A stretch of DNA of 19,587 bases from Phycisphaerae bacterium (GTDB lineage Bacteria; Chloroflexota; Anaerolineae; 4572-78; J111): positions 1 through 19,587 of the forward strand of contig JANQQF010000064.1 of the NCBI GenBank assembly GCA_028285035.1, written 5' to 3'. Below, piece after piece: positions 7,526 through 14,335 of this stretch. The translations under genes and the position numbers were made by a program. Each line of letters begins with the position of its first letter. Within the stretch, counting starts at the first letter, position 1. The notes beneath the pieces were generated by a model. The model was given only the letters and a program-made list of their open reading frames with translations, was not told where the DNA came from and searched no databases.

Positions 7526-9934
7526 CTACTTAACCATAAGCGGCAAATGACAGGTATGATTACCCATCGGTACCGAGGCCTCCTTCGCCAGCCGTCCATT
7601 GATAATCCGGGAATCGCTGACCGCATCGGCGGGGAGCACCTCACCGCCGAATGCGACGCCGTAGCTGTCCATCAATTGCTGATTACTCTTGCCGAGATAC
7701 CCTCGATTGAAGGGCACGTTGCTGTGCTCAATTATGTCTTCGTCAAACAACTCGCCATAGGGGATAAAATCAGGTCGCTGTTGATCAAAGTAGATTTTAC
7801 GACCATCCAGGGTGATGGTATCAGGGTAGACCAGGAAGTTGGGGTCGGGCGAGAAACTGTCCAGATGCATATCAAGGACGATATTTCGACGCTGACTATC
7901 GCGTCCAGCCACGGCAGTGTCGGCCAAACTGCCAAAAGTGATGTTGGTCATCGGCATCGTACGCGGCGCTTCGATCATCTCGTGCACCATCATATCGGTG
8001 ACGTTTTTCAAGGTCAGGTTGCTGATCGTCCAATTGCCTTGACGCGGGGCAAGAAAGCCCATTTCATAGCCTTCGATGGTCACATTCTCGATGAAGCCAG
8101 GGCCGCTGGTCGCTTCGTTGTTGAAATCAACGCCCACGCCGATGGCAGCGGTTTGGCCAAGGTTGTGTCGGAACGGAGCCGCAATCCCGATGACCCGGGC
8201 GTTGCGCAGGCTGAGCCGCTCGTTGTAGTTGAGCAAAATGCCATCGCGTGAGTCCCACACTGTGATACCATCAAAGACTGGATTTAACGTGTCGAGATAG
8301 GCTTGGGGCGGGACCTTGTGCCAAGCGCTGGTTCGTTCCTCGCTCATGTAGATGATCGAGTGGATATAGCGAGAGCGGAAGCCGACCGTGGCCCCGTACG
8401 ACTCGTTGTTGCGAACCTCGGCCAGCGGCGCCCACCAGACCGGGACGGTGTCACGGTTGGGGATGAGGTGACCGTTTGGCAACTCGCTCACCTTGACGGT
8501 CGACCGCCCGGTGTCCGGCTCGATCAGGCCATCGGTCCAGAAAATGATGCCGTGAGCCGAGGCCCCGGCGGCCACATTGTCGATCACACTGACACGGGTG
8601 CCAGAGAGCCAGAAGCCGTCGCCGTCGTTACCAAAATCACCCAGATGTAACCCAAGATCGGGATCAATCGCGCCCAGATCATCCAAGACAAACGCATCGT
8701 TGACGGTACGAATGGCGATGTTACCAATTATTGAGCCAATCTCATCGCCCGCTTCGGTGTAGAAGCCCGCCCCCTGCACCTTGTAGGACACATTGTTGGT
8801 CATCACGACATTGGATGAGTGGTTGACAAAGCCCCAGCCGGGACTATCCACGACGACGCTGCCGTTGAAGATCGCTGGGTTGCTCGTTGGTGCGGTGCCC
8901 GCCCGATGGACGTGCAGGGCGTACCGACCGCGAATGTTGTTTGCATCCCCTGGGATTGGGGTAAATACAATGGGGGCTGGGTTGTTGTTACCGGGCACAT
9001 CTTCGGGGATATCGTAGGACCAGTCATCAAGCTCGATCCGTTTGTCGGTGCGACCCAGGCCATAAAAGCCCGCGTAGTTGAGATCAACTTGGTGGGTGTG
9101 CATAAACATGATATGGCCGCGACGTAGCACATTGGCTGTGTTCTCCGACTCAACGCGAATGTTGCGCGTGATATTCGCCACCCACAGATTCAGATCGCTC
9201 TTGGGCGGCACGTGATCTAGGGCCAAGGGTTGATTGAGGGTGATGGTTGCGCCATTGAGCGCGGTGATGGTGCGGACTTCTTCGCTGGTCGAACCTTGCG
9301 ATCCCGTAATGACCAACTCATCCCCCACCCGCCAGCCCATCGGCGTACTGCTCAGTTGCAGGGTCGAGTCACCCACGACCGGGAAAGTAGCTACCGTAAT
9401 GCGATGTGTTTTCTCTGCTCCATACATTGTCGTTTGACCCGCCAGGACCGCACCCCGACCCAGTTGCTTCGGGTCCACCGCTTTATTGATCGCCCCTAAA
9501 TCAGCAAATACAATCCGGGCCGTGACCTCGGGGATAATTGGATTGGCTTGTGTGCCCACCTCCAGTGTGCCCATCCCGCTTGAGGTGATCGTATCGACCC
9601 GCAGTTCGGTATCAACATTCGTCGCAAAGCGCAGCGTGCCGTCGATAGCAATACTTTTGAAGTTGGCCGCAAGCTTGCCATCCACCGTCACACTGAGGCC
9701 CATCGGAATGGTAATCGTCGCTCCCGTCCCCGGCACGTTCCCACCCTGCCAAGTGCCCGCCTCCGACCAATTACCCGACACTACCGCCGTATGGCTCGCC
9801 GCCACTGGGTTGTGGATACTGGGCGTGTGCTCGTGATGTTGCGCCGCCGGAGCCGCCGAAATGGTTGTCGCTGGGATGCGAACTAGTAACGCTAGTAGTG
9901 TTGTTAATAGAAGTGTTTTTATGTGGTGTTTCAT
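7526..9934 (-). CDS. Secreted G8-domain, parallel beta-helix protein
   Basis: An 802-residue exported protein with a signal peptide at about residues 1-28 (ending near TISAAPA). A G8 domain follows at about 52-133 (SGNWSEAGTWQGGNVPGTG, then V-T-V-D-G, ID-G-T-L-R-F and G-T-L-E-V-G), with its conserved glycines and paired tryptophans. The rest resembles the parallel beta-helix region that follows G8 in CEMIP/TMEM2/fibrocystin-L-type proteins: GRYALHVHRAG, GWGFVNHSSNVVMTNNVSYKV and GAGFYTEAGDEIGSIIGNIA. Family members bind or degrade polysaccharides such as hyaluronan, but the substrate here is unknown. It ends in CHLPLMVK, resembling the C-terminus of the propeller protein. TAGGAGA lies 8 nt before the ATG but is buried in a hairpin (separate entry). 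It is encoded upstream of the propeller gene and separated from it by a terminator. Confidence 0.88.
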   Translation of the reverse strand: MKHHIKTLLLTTLLALLVRIPATTISAAPAAQHHEHTPSIHNPVAASHTAVVSGNWSEAGTWQGGNVPGTGATITIPMGLSVTVDGKLAANFKSIAIDGTLRFATNVDTELRVDTITSSGMGTLEVGTQANPIIPEVTARIVFADLGAINKAVDPKQLGRGAVLAGQTTMYGAEKTHRITVATFPVVGDSTLQLSSTPMGWRVGDELVITGSQGSTSEEVRTITALNGATITLNQPLALDHVPPKSDLNLWVANITRNIRVESENTANVLRRGHIMFMHTHQVDLNYAGFYGLGRTDKRIELDDWSYDIPEDVPGNNNPAPIVFTPIPGDANNIRGRYALHVHRAGTAPTSNPAIFNGSVVVDSPGWGFVNHSSNVVMTNNVSYKVQGAGFYTEAGDEIGSIIGNIAIRTVNDAFVLDDLGAIDPDLGLHLGDFGNDGDGFWLSGTRVSVIDNVAAGASAHGIIFWTDGLIEPDTGRSTVKVSELPNGHLIPNRDTVPVWWAPLAEVRNNESYGATVGFRSRYIHSIIYMSEERTSAWHKVPPQAYLDTLNPVFDGITVWDSRDGILLNYNERLSLRNARVIGIAAPFRHNLGQTAAIGVGVDFNNEATSGPGFIENVTIEGYEMGFLAPRQGNWTISNLTLKNVTDMMVHEMIEAPRTMPMTNITFGSLADTAVAGRDSQRRNIVLDMHLDSFSPDPNFLVYPDTITLDGRKIYFDQQRPDFIPYGELFDEDIIEHSNVPFNRGYLGKSNQQLMDSYGVAFGGEVLPADAVSDSRIINGRLAKEASVPMGNHTCHLPLMVK

Positions 9935-9941
9935 TTAATTG

Positions 9942-9986
9942 TCTCCTAAATACAGAATTTGTTAATTCGTTCTGTATGATAGGAGA
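9942..9986 (-). promoter_or_regulatory. Leader hairpin sequestering the G8 gene's ribosome-binding site
   Basis: On the minus strand, UCUCCUA (9980-9986) pairs with UAGGAGA (9942-9948), which contains the Shine-Dalgarno. After a small internal loop, AUACAGAA (9970-9977) pairs with UUCUGUAU (9950-9957), closing a 12-nt loop. All 15 pairs are Watson-Crick. The ribosome-binding site is therefore fully paired in the folded leader, as in thermosensor-type or ligand-gated leaders. This is read directly from the sequence; regulation is inferred. Confidence 0.6.
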
Positions 9987-10172
9987 TTTTGACCATGGTT
10001 ATTTGAAAATGGTCTTAAAAATGAGGGTGGGGAGGTTAAATTTGGGTGGGGTTAGTTTAAATTTGGCTTAAATGGGTGGTGGGAGTTATGTAGCTTTGGT
10101 TAAGCAAATGGCTTGTCTTGCTCAATCTCCAAGACTACATATAGTAGTGTGGAGAGGGTGTTATACTGTAGC

Positions 10173-10202
10173 TTGAGCCGATCATATGTTCTGTGGTAAA
10201 AT
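10173..10202 (+). promoter_or_regulatory. Candidate promoter of the YjzC-like gene
   Basis: TTGAGC and TAAAAT are separated by 18 nt, and a start near 10209 would give a leader of about 25 nt before ATG 10235. It is a moderate match to sigma-70-type boxes, chosen by eye. Confidence 0.4.
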
Positions 10203-10234
10203 AACGTAATGAAAAAAGAAAGGAGGTGAGAATA

Positions 10235-10492
10235 ATGGCTTCTCCACAAAAACCAGGTGAAAAACCAAAAAGCCCAGGCAAGTACAGAGAAAGCGGACCA
10301 GAGGGTGGAAAGATTTCCGGTGCTAGACAAGTAACAATGGAAACAGATGATACCCCACTTCCTCCAACACAAAAACCTAATCGTACGTGGGTAAAGGTAC
10401 CAAAAAAACACGCAAAAAAATTAATAACTATTAAAAAATCTCTCTATCACCAGAGAGGTTTTTTAGCACACAAAATGCTTAGCTCAATCTAA
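10235..10492 (+). CDS. YjzC-like small protein, frame overruns its terminator
   Basis: 85 residues from ATG 10235, preceded by a perfect Shine-Dalgarno (AAGGAGGTGA, 10220-10229). Residues 5-52 follow the YjzC pattern from memory: PG-x-K-x-x-x-x-G-x-Y near the start, a V-T-x-x-x-x-D-x-x-LPPT stretch and N-R-T-W near the end. That family is small and of unknown function. The core ends at about residue 62 (VPKKHAKK); the remaining 23 residues are encoded across the terminator hairpin 10433-10464. Two A7 runs (10402-10408 and 10414-10420) lie just before it. Losing one A in the second run gives a TAA at 10422-10424; gaining one gives a TAA at 10432-10434, exactly at the foot of the hairpin. The natural stop is therefore probably before the hairpin, through an assembly error, a recent indel or slippage. 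Confidence 0.75.
   Translation: MASPQKPGEKPKSPGKYRESGPEGGKISGARQVTMETDDTPLPPTQKPNRTWVKVPKKHAKKLITIKKSLYHQRGFLAHKMLSSI
10433..10464 (+). terminator. Intrinsic terminator overlapping the YjzC-like reading frame
   Basis: A6-TCTCTCT (10433-10445) pairs with AGAGAGG-T6 (10452-10464), 13 pairs including one G-U, around a 6-nt loop. The T6 tract directly follows the GC part of the stem. It also serves the converging minus-strand gene ending at 10503, since its A-run becomes a U-run on that strand. Confidence 0.85.
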
Positions 10493-10502
10493 CTCTAGAT
10501 AT

Positions 10503-10826
10503 TTAACCAATAACTACAAAAATATTTGCAAGGGTGGCTACAAGGGTGCAAGCTCCAATTAAAATAGTTATTAAGGTTAGCACAATGACAACTACGGTGA
10601 GTCGAGTATTTAATCGTTCGATGCTTTCAATAAATCTCATATTGATAATTGTGTTGACAGTGATGCAACGATTTGTTGCACGATGACGCACCATATCATT
10701 GGGAATACCTTTTGTATTTAGCACTTTAAGATATTCACGCAGAATATTATTGGGGGCATCATAAACCTCACCAGTCCGAAATGCATTATCAACAGTATCT
10801 GCAGTAATCAACTGTTCTTCATTCAT
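10503..10826 (-). CDS. Small protein with C-terminal membrane hairpin
   Basis: 107 residues: a charged N-terminal region of about 75 residues, then a long hydrophobic segment (77-106) that could form one long helix or two short ones with a short polar break. The end is hydrophobic with no charged tail. AGGTG lies 4 nt before the ATG. It is convergent with the YjzC-like gene across a shared terminator. No family is recognised; the shape fits a tail-anchored or small regulatory membrane protein. Confidence 0.6.
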   Translation of the reverse strand: MNEEQLITADTVDNAFRTGEVYDAPNNILREYLKVLNTKGIPNDMVRHRATNRCITVNTIINMRFIESIERLNTRLTVVVIVLTLITILIGACTLVATLANIFVVIG

Positions 10827-10897
10827 CGTACACCTGCCTTTTTCCTGTAACGTCTTACTTTTTGTAAGGTTAACTTGATTAAGACTAACTAAATATT

Positions 10898-10939
10898 AGA
10901 CAGAATGCTAAAGTTATTTCTTTGAGCTAAATTTTGTCT
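10898..10939 (+). other. Long imperfect hairpin between the small membrane protein and enolase-like genes
   Basis: AGACAGAAT (10898-10906) pairs with ATTTTGTCT (10931-10939), one pair being G-U. Inside it, GCTAAAG (10907-10913) pairs with CTTTGAGC (10920-10927) with one bulge. Folding is better on the plus strand and no U-tract follows. A second small stem lies at 11034-11053 (CTC-G-AAATT with AATTTGAG), 58 nt past the enolase-like stop. No gene is visible in 10827-11111. Confidence 0.4.
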
Positions 10940-11111
10940 GCTCAGAATGTTCTATCCAAGACGCCCAATGCATATTATGTTATACAAAATACGAAATATT
11001 TGCATTTTTATACGATAGAATCGGATTAAATCACTCGAAATTACGAATTTGAGCAATTCTAAACAAAGCAACTAACACCCACTTCTCCTTCCGCAGATCA
11101 GATACGACTCT

Positions 11112-12365
11112 CTAAAGCGACACATCATTCAACGTTTCCAACTCCAACAGTCTATTGTACTTCGCTAACCGCTCGGATTGAGTAATTGACCCAACCTTGA
11201 TGTAATCGGCGGCCCAGCCGGTGGCTAAATCAGCCAGCCAGTTATCTTCGGTCTCGCCACTGCGGGCGCTGATGACGACTTGCCAGTCGGCCTGTCGGGC
11301 CAGCTTGAGGGCGGTCAGGGCCTCGCTCAACGTACCGATTTGATTGACTTTGAGCAAGAGACTGTTGGCTGCCTCAGACGCAATCGCTTTTTCAATGCGC
11401 TGGGGATTGGTGCAAAGCAGATCATCCCCGAGCACCATCACCGCATCGCCCACTCGGTTGGCAAGCGTCGTCCAATCTGACCAAGCCTCTTCATGAAGCG
11501 CATCTTCTAAGCTGACGATGTGATACTGCTGAACCCACTGTTCGTACAAGTCAATTAGCCCTGCGGCCGATATCGTTTTCCCGTCGAGCGCATATTGGCC
11601 TGTGTCGTGGTGAAAATGTGTGGCCGCCACATCAACGGTCAGACAGGCGTCCTGCCCAGCCGTCAAACCAACCTCGCCGATGGCTGTGACGGCAGCCCCT
11701 AACATTTCTTCGGAAGAGGCAAACGGTGGGGCTAGCCCGCCCTCGTCCGCAGTCAACAAGCGAACGCCATGCTGTTCCTGCGCTTGACGGGCTGCCGTGT
11801 AATAGACATCGTACATGGCAGCAAACGTTTCGCTGAGCGACTCAGCCTTTGGAAACGCGATCTGCACATCCTGGATTGACACTTGCTGACCCGCGTGTTT
11901 GCCGCCACTAAAGAGATTGATCATCGGGCGGGGTAAACGCGGTTGTGTCTCTGCCATTTGGCCGAAGAAATCATACAACTCCACCCCCTCGGCCATCGCA
12001 CAGGCCCGCGCAAAGGCCAGCGAGACCGACAGGATCGCGTTTGCCCCCAATTTTGATTTATTGGGGGTGCCGTCCAATTCAAGCAGCATGTCGTCAAGGG
12101 CCTGTTGGCTGGCAAACGTCTGGGCCGTGGCGGCCGCGTGAATAGTCGTGTTAACATTGTCCACCGCCTGTAAACAGCCCAGGCCATTGTACCGTGTTTT
12201 ATCCCCATCCCTGAGTTCAACGGCTTCGGAGGTGCCTGTTGAGGCTCCCGATGGAACCGCCGCCTTGCCGTAGCTGCCATCGCTCAATTTGCAGAGGGTC
12301 ATCACAGTCGGTCTGCCTCGGCTATCCAGGATTTCAATGGCCCGTAAAACGTTGATTTTGTTCAT
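11112..12365 (-). CDS. Divergent enolase paralogue (active-site His replaced by Ala)
   Basis: A 417-residue enolase-fold protein, nearly full family length. Conserved: VPSGASTG (S39), GG-K-H157, the lid-region DEGG with E208, metal ligands D245, E287 and D314, K339 in LLLKVNQIGTLSEA (family signature), and K390. Departures from true enolases: SHRSGETED reads S-A367-R-S-G-E-T-E-D, with codon GCC at 11265-11267, two bases away from any His codon and so not a single read error; the Q-E-F motif is Q-D166-V; and the T-G-A-P-x-R-S-E-R segment is V-G-S-I-T-Q-S-E-R. In glycolytic enolase that His and Glu contact the substrate. The start overlaps the kinase stop (ATGA, 12362-12365), so translation is probably coupled. 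It may act on a different phosphorylated substrate or be an impaired enolase. Confidence 0.88.
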   Translation of the reverse strand: MNKINVLRAIEILDSRGRPTVMTLCKLSDGSYGKAAVPSGASTGTSEAVELRDGDKTRYNGLGCLQAVDNVNTTIHAAATAQTFASQQALDDMLLELDGTPNKSKLGANAILSVSLAFARACAMAEGVELYDFFGQMAETQPRLPRPMINLFSGGKHAGQQVSIQDVQIAFPKAESLSETFAAMYDVYYTAARQAQEQHGVRLLTADEGGLAPPFASSEEMLGAAVTAIGEVGLTAGQDACLTVDVAATHFHHDTGQYALDGKTISAAGLIDLYEQWVQQYHIVSLEDALHEEAWSDWTTLANRVGDAVMVLGDDLLCTNPQRIEKAIASEAANSLLLKVNQIGTLSEALTALKLARQADWQVVISARSGETEDNWLADLATGWAADYIKVGSITQSERLAKYNRLLELETLNDVSL

Positions 12366-13369
12366 AGCGAAAGTTGCTCTCCAAATCGTTCAATAAGATG
12401 TGGCACAGATAGAGGTTGTCTATCGATCAAGCGCAATACAATTTCCTTTTGCTTGTCGCGCTGCTCGGCGTTAAGGTATTCAAGCGGAGACCGCCCGGCC
12501 ACCCGTGCCAGTAAACAGGCCAGGGTATGCTGCACAGTCAGTGTCTCGAAGGCGTTATCCTTCATATCTCCGCGATTATCCCGGTAGGTTTGCCAATAGA
12601 AAAGGGCCGCATCAAGAAACGCTTGGCGATGCAAGCTGAGGTGGTGTGCTTTACTGAGGAGGTGGGTCAGCGAGAATCCCAGATCAAACGTCGGGTCGCC
12701 CAGGTGAATCACTTCATAATCCAGAATGATGAGCTTATCTTGATGCACTAAAACATTTTTGGGGCTGTAATCCCCATGCACCACCGTAAATTGACGTGTC
12801 CTTGTCTTTTCAGTGAGCGTATTCAGGAATTGGCTGGCCTGCGGCACCTGCGTGGCACTATAACCATAGTAAGGTTCAACTCGCAGGGACTCAAAAAAGG
12901 TGCGGTCTTCAAATAAAGCCTTAAGCTGCGCATCGTCAACAGGGGATCGATGAATTTGTGCCAAAATTTCAGCAAACTGATGCACCAACGACGTTTCGAC
13001 GATGCCTTGTAACAGACTTGTTTTCCAGTTTTCATGCGGCCGGGGTACGGCCGTCATCCCGATGATGTGGTTATCCTCGTCGTCAAACACAAGGGTCGGC
13101 ACATGTCCCGCTGGGAGCGTGCGCTCAAGCCATCTTAACCCGGCCGCTTCACGATGGATCCGAATGGGATCACTAAACCAATCAACCTGCACCCGCAACT
13201 TGGACAACGCTTGTTTAATCACCCATTGTGTTCCATCGCTCCGGGTCACGAGCATTGTGCGATTTGATACACCCCCGGCCAACATTTGCGTCGATAGGAC
13301 CTCCCCTGCCGTGACTAATTGGCGTGACTGCAAATATGTAACAAGTTGTTTTTTATCTTCAATATCCAA
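12362..13369 (-). CDS. APH-fold small-molecule kinase (methylthioribose-kinase-like)
   Basis: A 335-residue phosphotransferase of the aminoglycoside-phosphotransferase fold: AGGVSNRT at 31-38 (nucleotide loop), K52 in WVIKQA, E74, the catalytic loop V-H198-G-D200-Y-S-P-K-N205, and the metal-binding I-L-D217-Y-E followed by GDPTFDLGF. The region before the catalytic loop (LRVEPYYGYSAT) recalls methylthioribose and related sugar kinases more than antibiotic-resistance enzymes. The substrate is unknown. The start is unusual: no ATG fits. TTG (13367-13369) is 13 nt from the AGGAG at 13383-13387, while an in-frame ATT (13373-13375) is 7 nt away. Its stop overlaps the enolase-like start by 4 nt, which strongly links the two functions. 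Confidence 0.86.
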   Translation of the reverse strand: MDIEDKKQLVTYLQSRQLVTAGEVLSTQMLAGGVSNRTMLVTRSDGTQWVIKQALSKLRVQVDWFSDPIRIHREAAGLRWLERTLPAGHVPTLVFDDEDNHIIGMTAVPRPHENWKTSLLQGIVETSLVHQFAEILAQIHRSPVDDAQLKALFEDRTFFESLRVEPYYGYSATQVPQASQFLNTLTEKTRTRQFTVVHGDYSPKNVLVHQDKLIILDYEVIHLGDPTFDLGFSLTHLLSKAHHLSLHRQAFLDAALFYWQTYRDNRGDMKDNAFETLTVQHTLACLLARVAGRSPLEYLNAEQRDKQKEIVLRLIDRQPLSVPHLIERFGEQLSL

Positions 13370-13395
13370 TGTAATGCTCGATCTCCTGATTTAAG

Positions 13396-13415
13396 TGTGG
13401 CATAGGTTAGCCACA
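13396..13415 (-). promoter_or_regulatory. Small hairpin just before the kinase ribosome-binding site
   Basis: TGTGGC (13396-13401) pairs with GCCACA (13410-13415) around 8 nt, between the stop of the upstream gene (13418) and the kinase AGGAG (13383-13387). It may separate or modulate expression of the two genes. There is no U-tract. Confidence 0.4.
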
Positions 13416-13417
13416 TT

Positions 13418-13927
13418 TTAGTCTGTATCTGTAGCGCAAAAAATTGACCACCTGCAGCCTACTCTATCATAAATGATAAATGTTTTACCCCAGGCAACGT
13501 CATAATACCAATCGGTCCACGCTCCATCGATTTTATATACCGAGGCAGAAAGACGCCCATCAGGTAATATTGCCTCTATAAAATTTCGTGACAATGCTCG
13601 GGCATCATCTTCTGTTCCCTTAAAGCGAGTATAAGCGCCACCGGCTAATAGAGTTTGAGTCAGGGCCCCTTCAAATTCAAATGCTCCCTGCCAAGAATAA
13701 TTTAAGAATTGTACATCCTTTTCTGTCATTCTTATGACTTCCGATAAAGTAGTCATTACTGAATTTGAAAGAAGGAAAGTTTTAATAATATAGTCTATGC
13801 CTTGTAAGTCTTTGAATTGCGCGTGCTTGAATAGGTTTACATCTTGAGGCTCAAAACATCTCAAGATGACATCACCATTAGCGTACAAAACTTTCAAGGT
13901 ATCGATAAATTCTAATAGAGAAATCAA
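13418..13927 (-). CDS. Unknown soluble protein upstream of the kinase
   Basis: Up to 169 residues with a normal mix of secondary-structure-forming residues, an aromatic-rich C-terminal third (DGAWTDWYYDVAWGKTF) and no signal or membrane segment. The 5' end is doubtful: the frame opens with TTG at 13925-13927 without a visible ribosome-binding site, and the palindromic element 13951-14038 sits 23 nt upstream. The gene could have been truncated at the front by that insertion. It ends 48 nt before the kinase on the same strand and may belong to its operon. No family is recognised. Confidence 0.55.
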   Translation of the reverse strand: MISLLEFIDTLKVLYANGDVILRCFEPQDVNLFKHAQFKDLQGIDYIIKTFLLSNSVMTTLSEVIRMTEKDVQFLNYSWQGAFEFEGALTQTLLAGGAYTRFKGTEDDARALSRNFIEAILPDGRLSASVYKIDGAWTDWYYDVAWGKTFIIYDRVGCRWSIFCATDTD

Positions 13928-13950
13928 ATAAAAACCGGAATAAAAAAGTC

Positions 13951-14038
13951 ATGTCATGCCCGAATGCTTTTGTCGGGCATCCACTAGCCGGGGGGCAGCG
14001 AACGATGGATCCCCGCGTGGTTTTAGCGGGGATGACAT
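13951..14038. repeat. MITE/REP-like element of two hairpins, full copy
   Basis: The 88-nt element is bounded by ATGTCATGCCC and the complement of ATGTCATCCCC (10 of 11 matching). Each end forms its own hairpin: GCCCGA/TCGGGC (13958-13963 with 13973-13978) and ATCCCCGC/GCGGGGAT (14009-14016 with 14026-14033). The layout resembles widespread short intergenic repeats of dRS3/REP type. A shorter, inverted copy lies at 1694-1745. It has no coding capacity, so any spread would need a transposase elsewhere. Confidence 0.72.
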
Positions 14039-14214
14039 AAATCGATTTTACGGGTTTTAACTGCTTCGTCTATAAGCTGGCAGGATGCAGGGATGGAACT
14101 GATTTGTAATTGATGTTTTTCCAACTCACGTGTGATATCCTTGTCTGGCTAACAATAATTGTATCAAACCATCAGCACAATTTCATTAGTTTCTAACCCA
14201 AATATATTTATAGC

Positions 14215-14292
14215 AAAGTATAGGGTCAGTTTCCTCTCCCGCAAAATAACCAATCAACCATCCAGTAAAAAAAGCCCCGATTCGGAGCTTTT
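14215..14292 (-). repeat. Terminator-promoter module, copy A
   Basis: A terminator hairpin (14270-14279 with 14283-14292, one mismatch) lies 43 nt past the stop at 14336. It is followed on the minus strand by a tail matching copy B (16717-16796). From AAAGTATA to GTAAAA the two copies align without gaps and agree in 42 of 56 positions (hand count). Within the tail are TTGCGG (14239-14244) and TATACT (14217-14222), 16 nt apart, a candidate minus-strand promoter conserved in both copies. Confidence 0.65.
14270..14292 (-). terminator. Intrinsic terminator after the 14336-14899 gene
   Basis: AAAAGC-x-CCG pairs with CGG-x-GCTTTT (one C/A mismatch, 3-nt loop). On the minus strand the stem is followed by a U7 run (complement of 14267-14273). 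Confidence 0.8.
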
Positions 14293-14335
14293 CAGGATTA
14301 ACCAGCTATATCGTTATTTGATCTAGGTATAGATT

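Larger units (their letters stand above)
9935..10234. other. Divergent intergenic region between the G8 and YjzC-like genes
   Basis: No gene is visible. Next to the 9942-9986 hairpin is a second inverted repeat, GACCAT (9991-9996) with ATGGTC (10009-10014), so the G8 leader has two tandem stems. Further right is a strand-biased G-rich stretch (about 10025-10090) with four G-runs at 10025-10051 and a repeated TTAAATTTGG. A candidate plus-strand promoter for the YjzC-like gene is TTGAGC (10173-10178), an 18-nt spacer, then TAAAAT (10197-10202). Confidence 0.5.
13928..14335. other. Intergenic region with a palindromic element and a terminator module
   Basis: No gene is seen. It holds the two-hairpin element 13951-14038 and the terminator-promoter module 14215-14292. 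The part between them (14039-14214) shows no structure that I can support. Confidence 0.5.

Noticed and set aside
7493..8251. Long plus-strand frame opposite the G8 gene (252 codons)
   Set aside because: It is antisense to a clearly recognised G8/beta-helix protein with signal peptide and ribosome-binding site, and reflects codon bias of that gene.
12362..13369. Aminoglycoside-resistance gene
   Set aside because: The fold is shared, but coupling to an enolase-like gene and the methylthioribose-kinase-like region argue for a metabolic role rather than resistance.
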